A DNA stretch of 6,062 nucleotides, taken from NCBI GenBank assembly GCA_903953145.1, contig CAJBIL010000221.1, positions 1 to 6,062 on the forward strand. The letters run 5' to 3'. Made by a program: the position numbers and the translations under genes. Below the pieces are notes generated by a model. It saw only the letters and a list, made by a program, of their open reading frames with translations. It was not told where the DNA came from and did no database searches. How positions within the stretch are numbered: the first letter of the stretch is position 1; each line of letters opens with the position of its first letter. This DNA is from an uncultured beta proteobacterium (GTDB lineage Bacteria > Pseudomonadota > Gammaproteobacteria > Burkholderiales > Rhodocyclaceae). Below are positions 5,311 through 6,062 of this stretch, piece by piece.

Positions 5311-6062
5311 AATTTGGCTGACGTTACCGGATGGCGCTGATGTTTTCGTTGGCGAGTTGGCGTTTGGATTGCTCAAGCCCGATGGCACATGCCCAAGCAG
5401 TTTTCGCTACACCGATGAATGGTTGCGGACAGGATTCCCCATCGATCCGGAGTCGCTTCCGCTACGGCGCGGCGAGTTTCAGTCGAGCCATCTTGCACCA
5501 CCGCTGGCTGTGCTGGACGATGCGCTTCCCGATGATTGGGGGCGACATCTCATTGATTTGAAAAACCGATTGCCGATCAGTCAGCGCACGCCGGAGCGTT
5601 ACATTCTGGAAACGGGGCGGCATGCACTTGGGGCTATCGGTTTTGGCATGCCGGTGCGCGACATCGATTCAGCCGATGATGTTAGCTTAGCCGCGTTGAT
5701 GGCAGCCGCGCACGACGTTGAACGCAATATTGATGCGGGAAATTCAGCCGCCTTGCGGCGATTGTTCGCAACCGGAACATCACCGGGGGGTGCGCGGCCA
5801 AAGGTGTTGCTGACGGCGTATGGAAAACGCTGGATTGCTAAATTTCCATCGGTGAATCGCGACGGGGCGCTCGATGTGCCGGCATTGGAATATGTGGCGA
5901 TGATGTTGGCGGAGGCAGCGGGGCTGCAGCCTCCGTCAGTAAAGCTGGAAAAAATGGGTGGCAAGAACGTATTGCTGATTGAGCGTTTTGATTGCACTGA
6001 GCATGGCCGCATACACCAACTCAGTCTGAAGACGCTGTGTAAGGAAGGTGCTGGTCAGTACG
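5297..6062 (+). CDS. hipA: HipA-like serine/threonine kinase toxin, 3' end outside window
   Basis: The frame from GTG 5297 (VAIHKIWLTLPDGADVFVG) overlaps hipB by 14 bases and stays open to the window edge, giving 255 complete codons of a family that usually reaches ~420-440. The N-terminal subdomain shows GELAFGLLKPDG and LPDDWGRHLIDL (the 'LPD.WG..L' signature). The loop TSPGGARPK carries Ser162, at the position of the autophosphorylated Ser150 of E. coli HipA. IAKFPS contains Lys182, equivalent to Lys181, and LLIERFD has Glu229 in the adenine-binding hinge. The catalytic Asp and Mg-binding Asp lie further downstream, so activity cannot be judged here. Known HipA proteins phosphorylate aminoacyl-tRNA synthetases such as GltX and cause growth arrest; the target here is unknown. 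AGGG at 5283-5286 is a possible, slightly distant, ribosome binding site. Translation is probably coupled to hipB. Confidence 0.9.
   Translation, partial: MAIHKIWLTLPDGADVFVGELAFGLLKPDGTCPSSFRYTDEWLRTGFPIDPESLPLRRGEFQSSHLAPPLAVLDDALPDDWGRHLIDLKNRLPISQRTPERYILETGRHALGAIGFGMPVRDIDSADDVSLAALMAAAHDVERNIDAGNSAALRRLFATGTSPGGARPKVLLTAYGKRWIAKFPSVNRDGALDVPALEYVAMMLAEAAGLQPPSVKLEKMGGKNVLLIERFDCTEHGRIHQLSLKTLCKEGAGQY

Noticed and set aside
5331..5561. ORF of 76 codons inside the hipA region
   Set aside because: It is out of frame with the clear HipA-like translation from GTG 5297 and has no recognisable pattern.
5599..6012. Minus-strand ORF opposite hipA
   Set aside because: A shadow of the HipA coding frame, which carries conserved kinase motifs throughout.

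Overview
The window looks like an accessory region of a moderately GC-rich bacterial chromosome, most likely proteobacterial. This rests on codon use, gene families and sigma70-type promoters; no feature fixes the genus. All recognisable genes lie on the + strand. No tRNA, rRNA, CRISPR array or intact insertion sequence is visible.

Left edge (1-882): the first ~140 bases encode, in the reading frame of position 3, a fragment resembling DarT/DUF4433-type ADP-ribosyltransferases. It runs out of family resemblance and ends at a stop at 240-242. In another frame a PcfJ-domain protein takes over and continues to 882. This looks like an old recombination junction joining a toxin remnant to an N-terminally shortened pcfJ-like gene.

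Middle (894-4961): a protein with YdjM/DUF457-like metal-dependent-hydrolase motifs (IPDLD, HRSPLTHT, YHLLVDA) follows pcfJ by 11 bases. A weak hairpin with a T run and a strong promoter then separate it from a second unit. That unit is a MerR-family regulator whose ATG sits at the predicted transcription start (leaderless), overlapped by a large VIT + vWA protein with an intact MIDAS site. An unannotated 24-codon hydrophobic ORF overlaps the stop codon of the VIT-vWA gene.

Right edge (4976-6062): a HipBA-type toxin-antitoxin module. hipB has a consensus -10 box immediately before its ATG, so it is probably also leaderless. The hipA-like kinase gene starts at a GTG inside the end of hipB and runs off the window. 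Its Gly-rich/autophosphorylation loop and nucleotide-binding residues are present, but the catalytic Asp region lies beyond the edge.

How the genes might work together: MerR + VIT-vWA is a regulator/effector pair, probably co-transcribed and translationally coupled. Whether the PcfJ and YdjM-like genes belong to the same functional cassette is inference from adjacency. HipBA and the DarT remnant suggest a region that collects toxin-antitoxin and related mobile genes.
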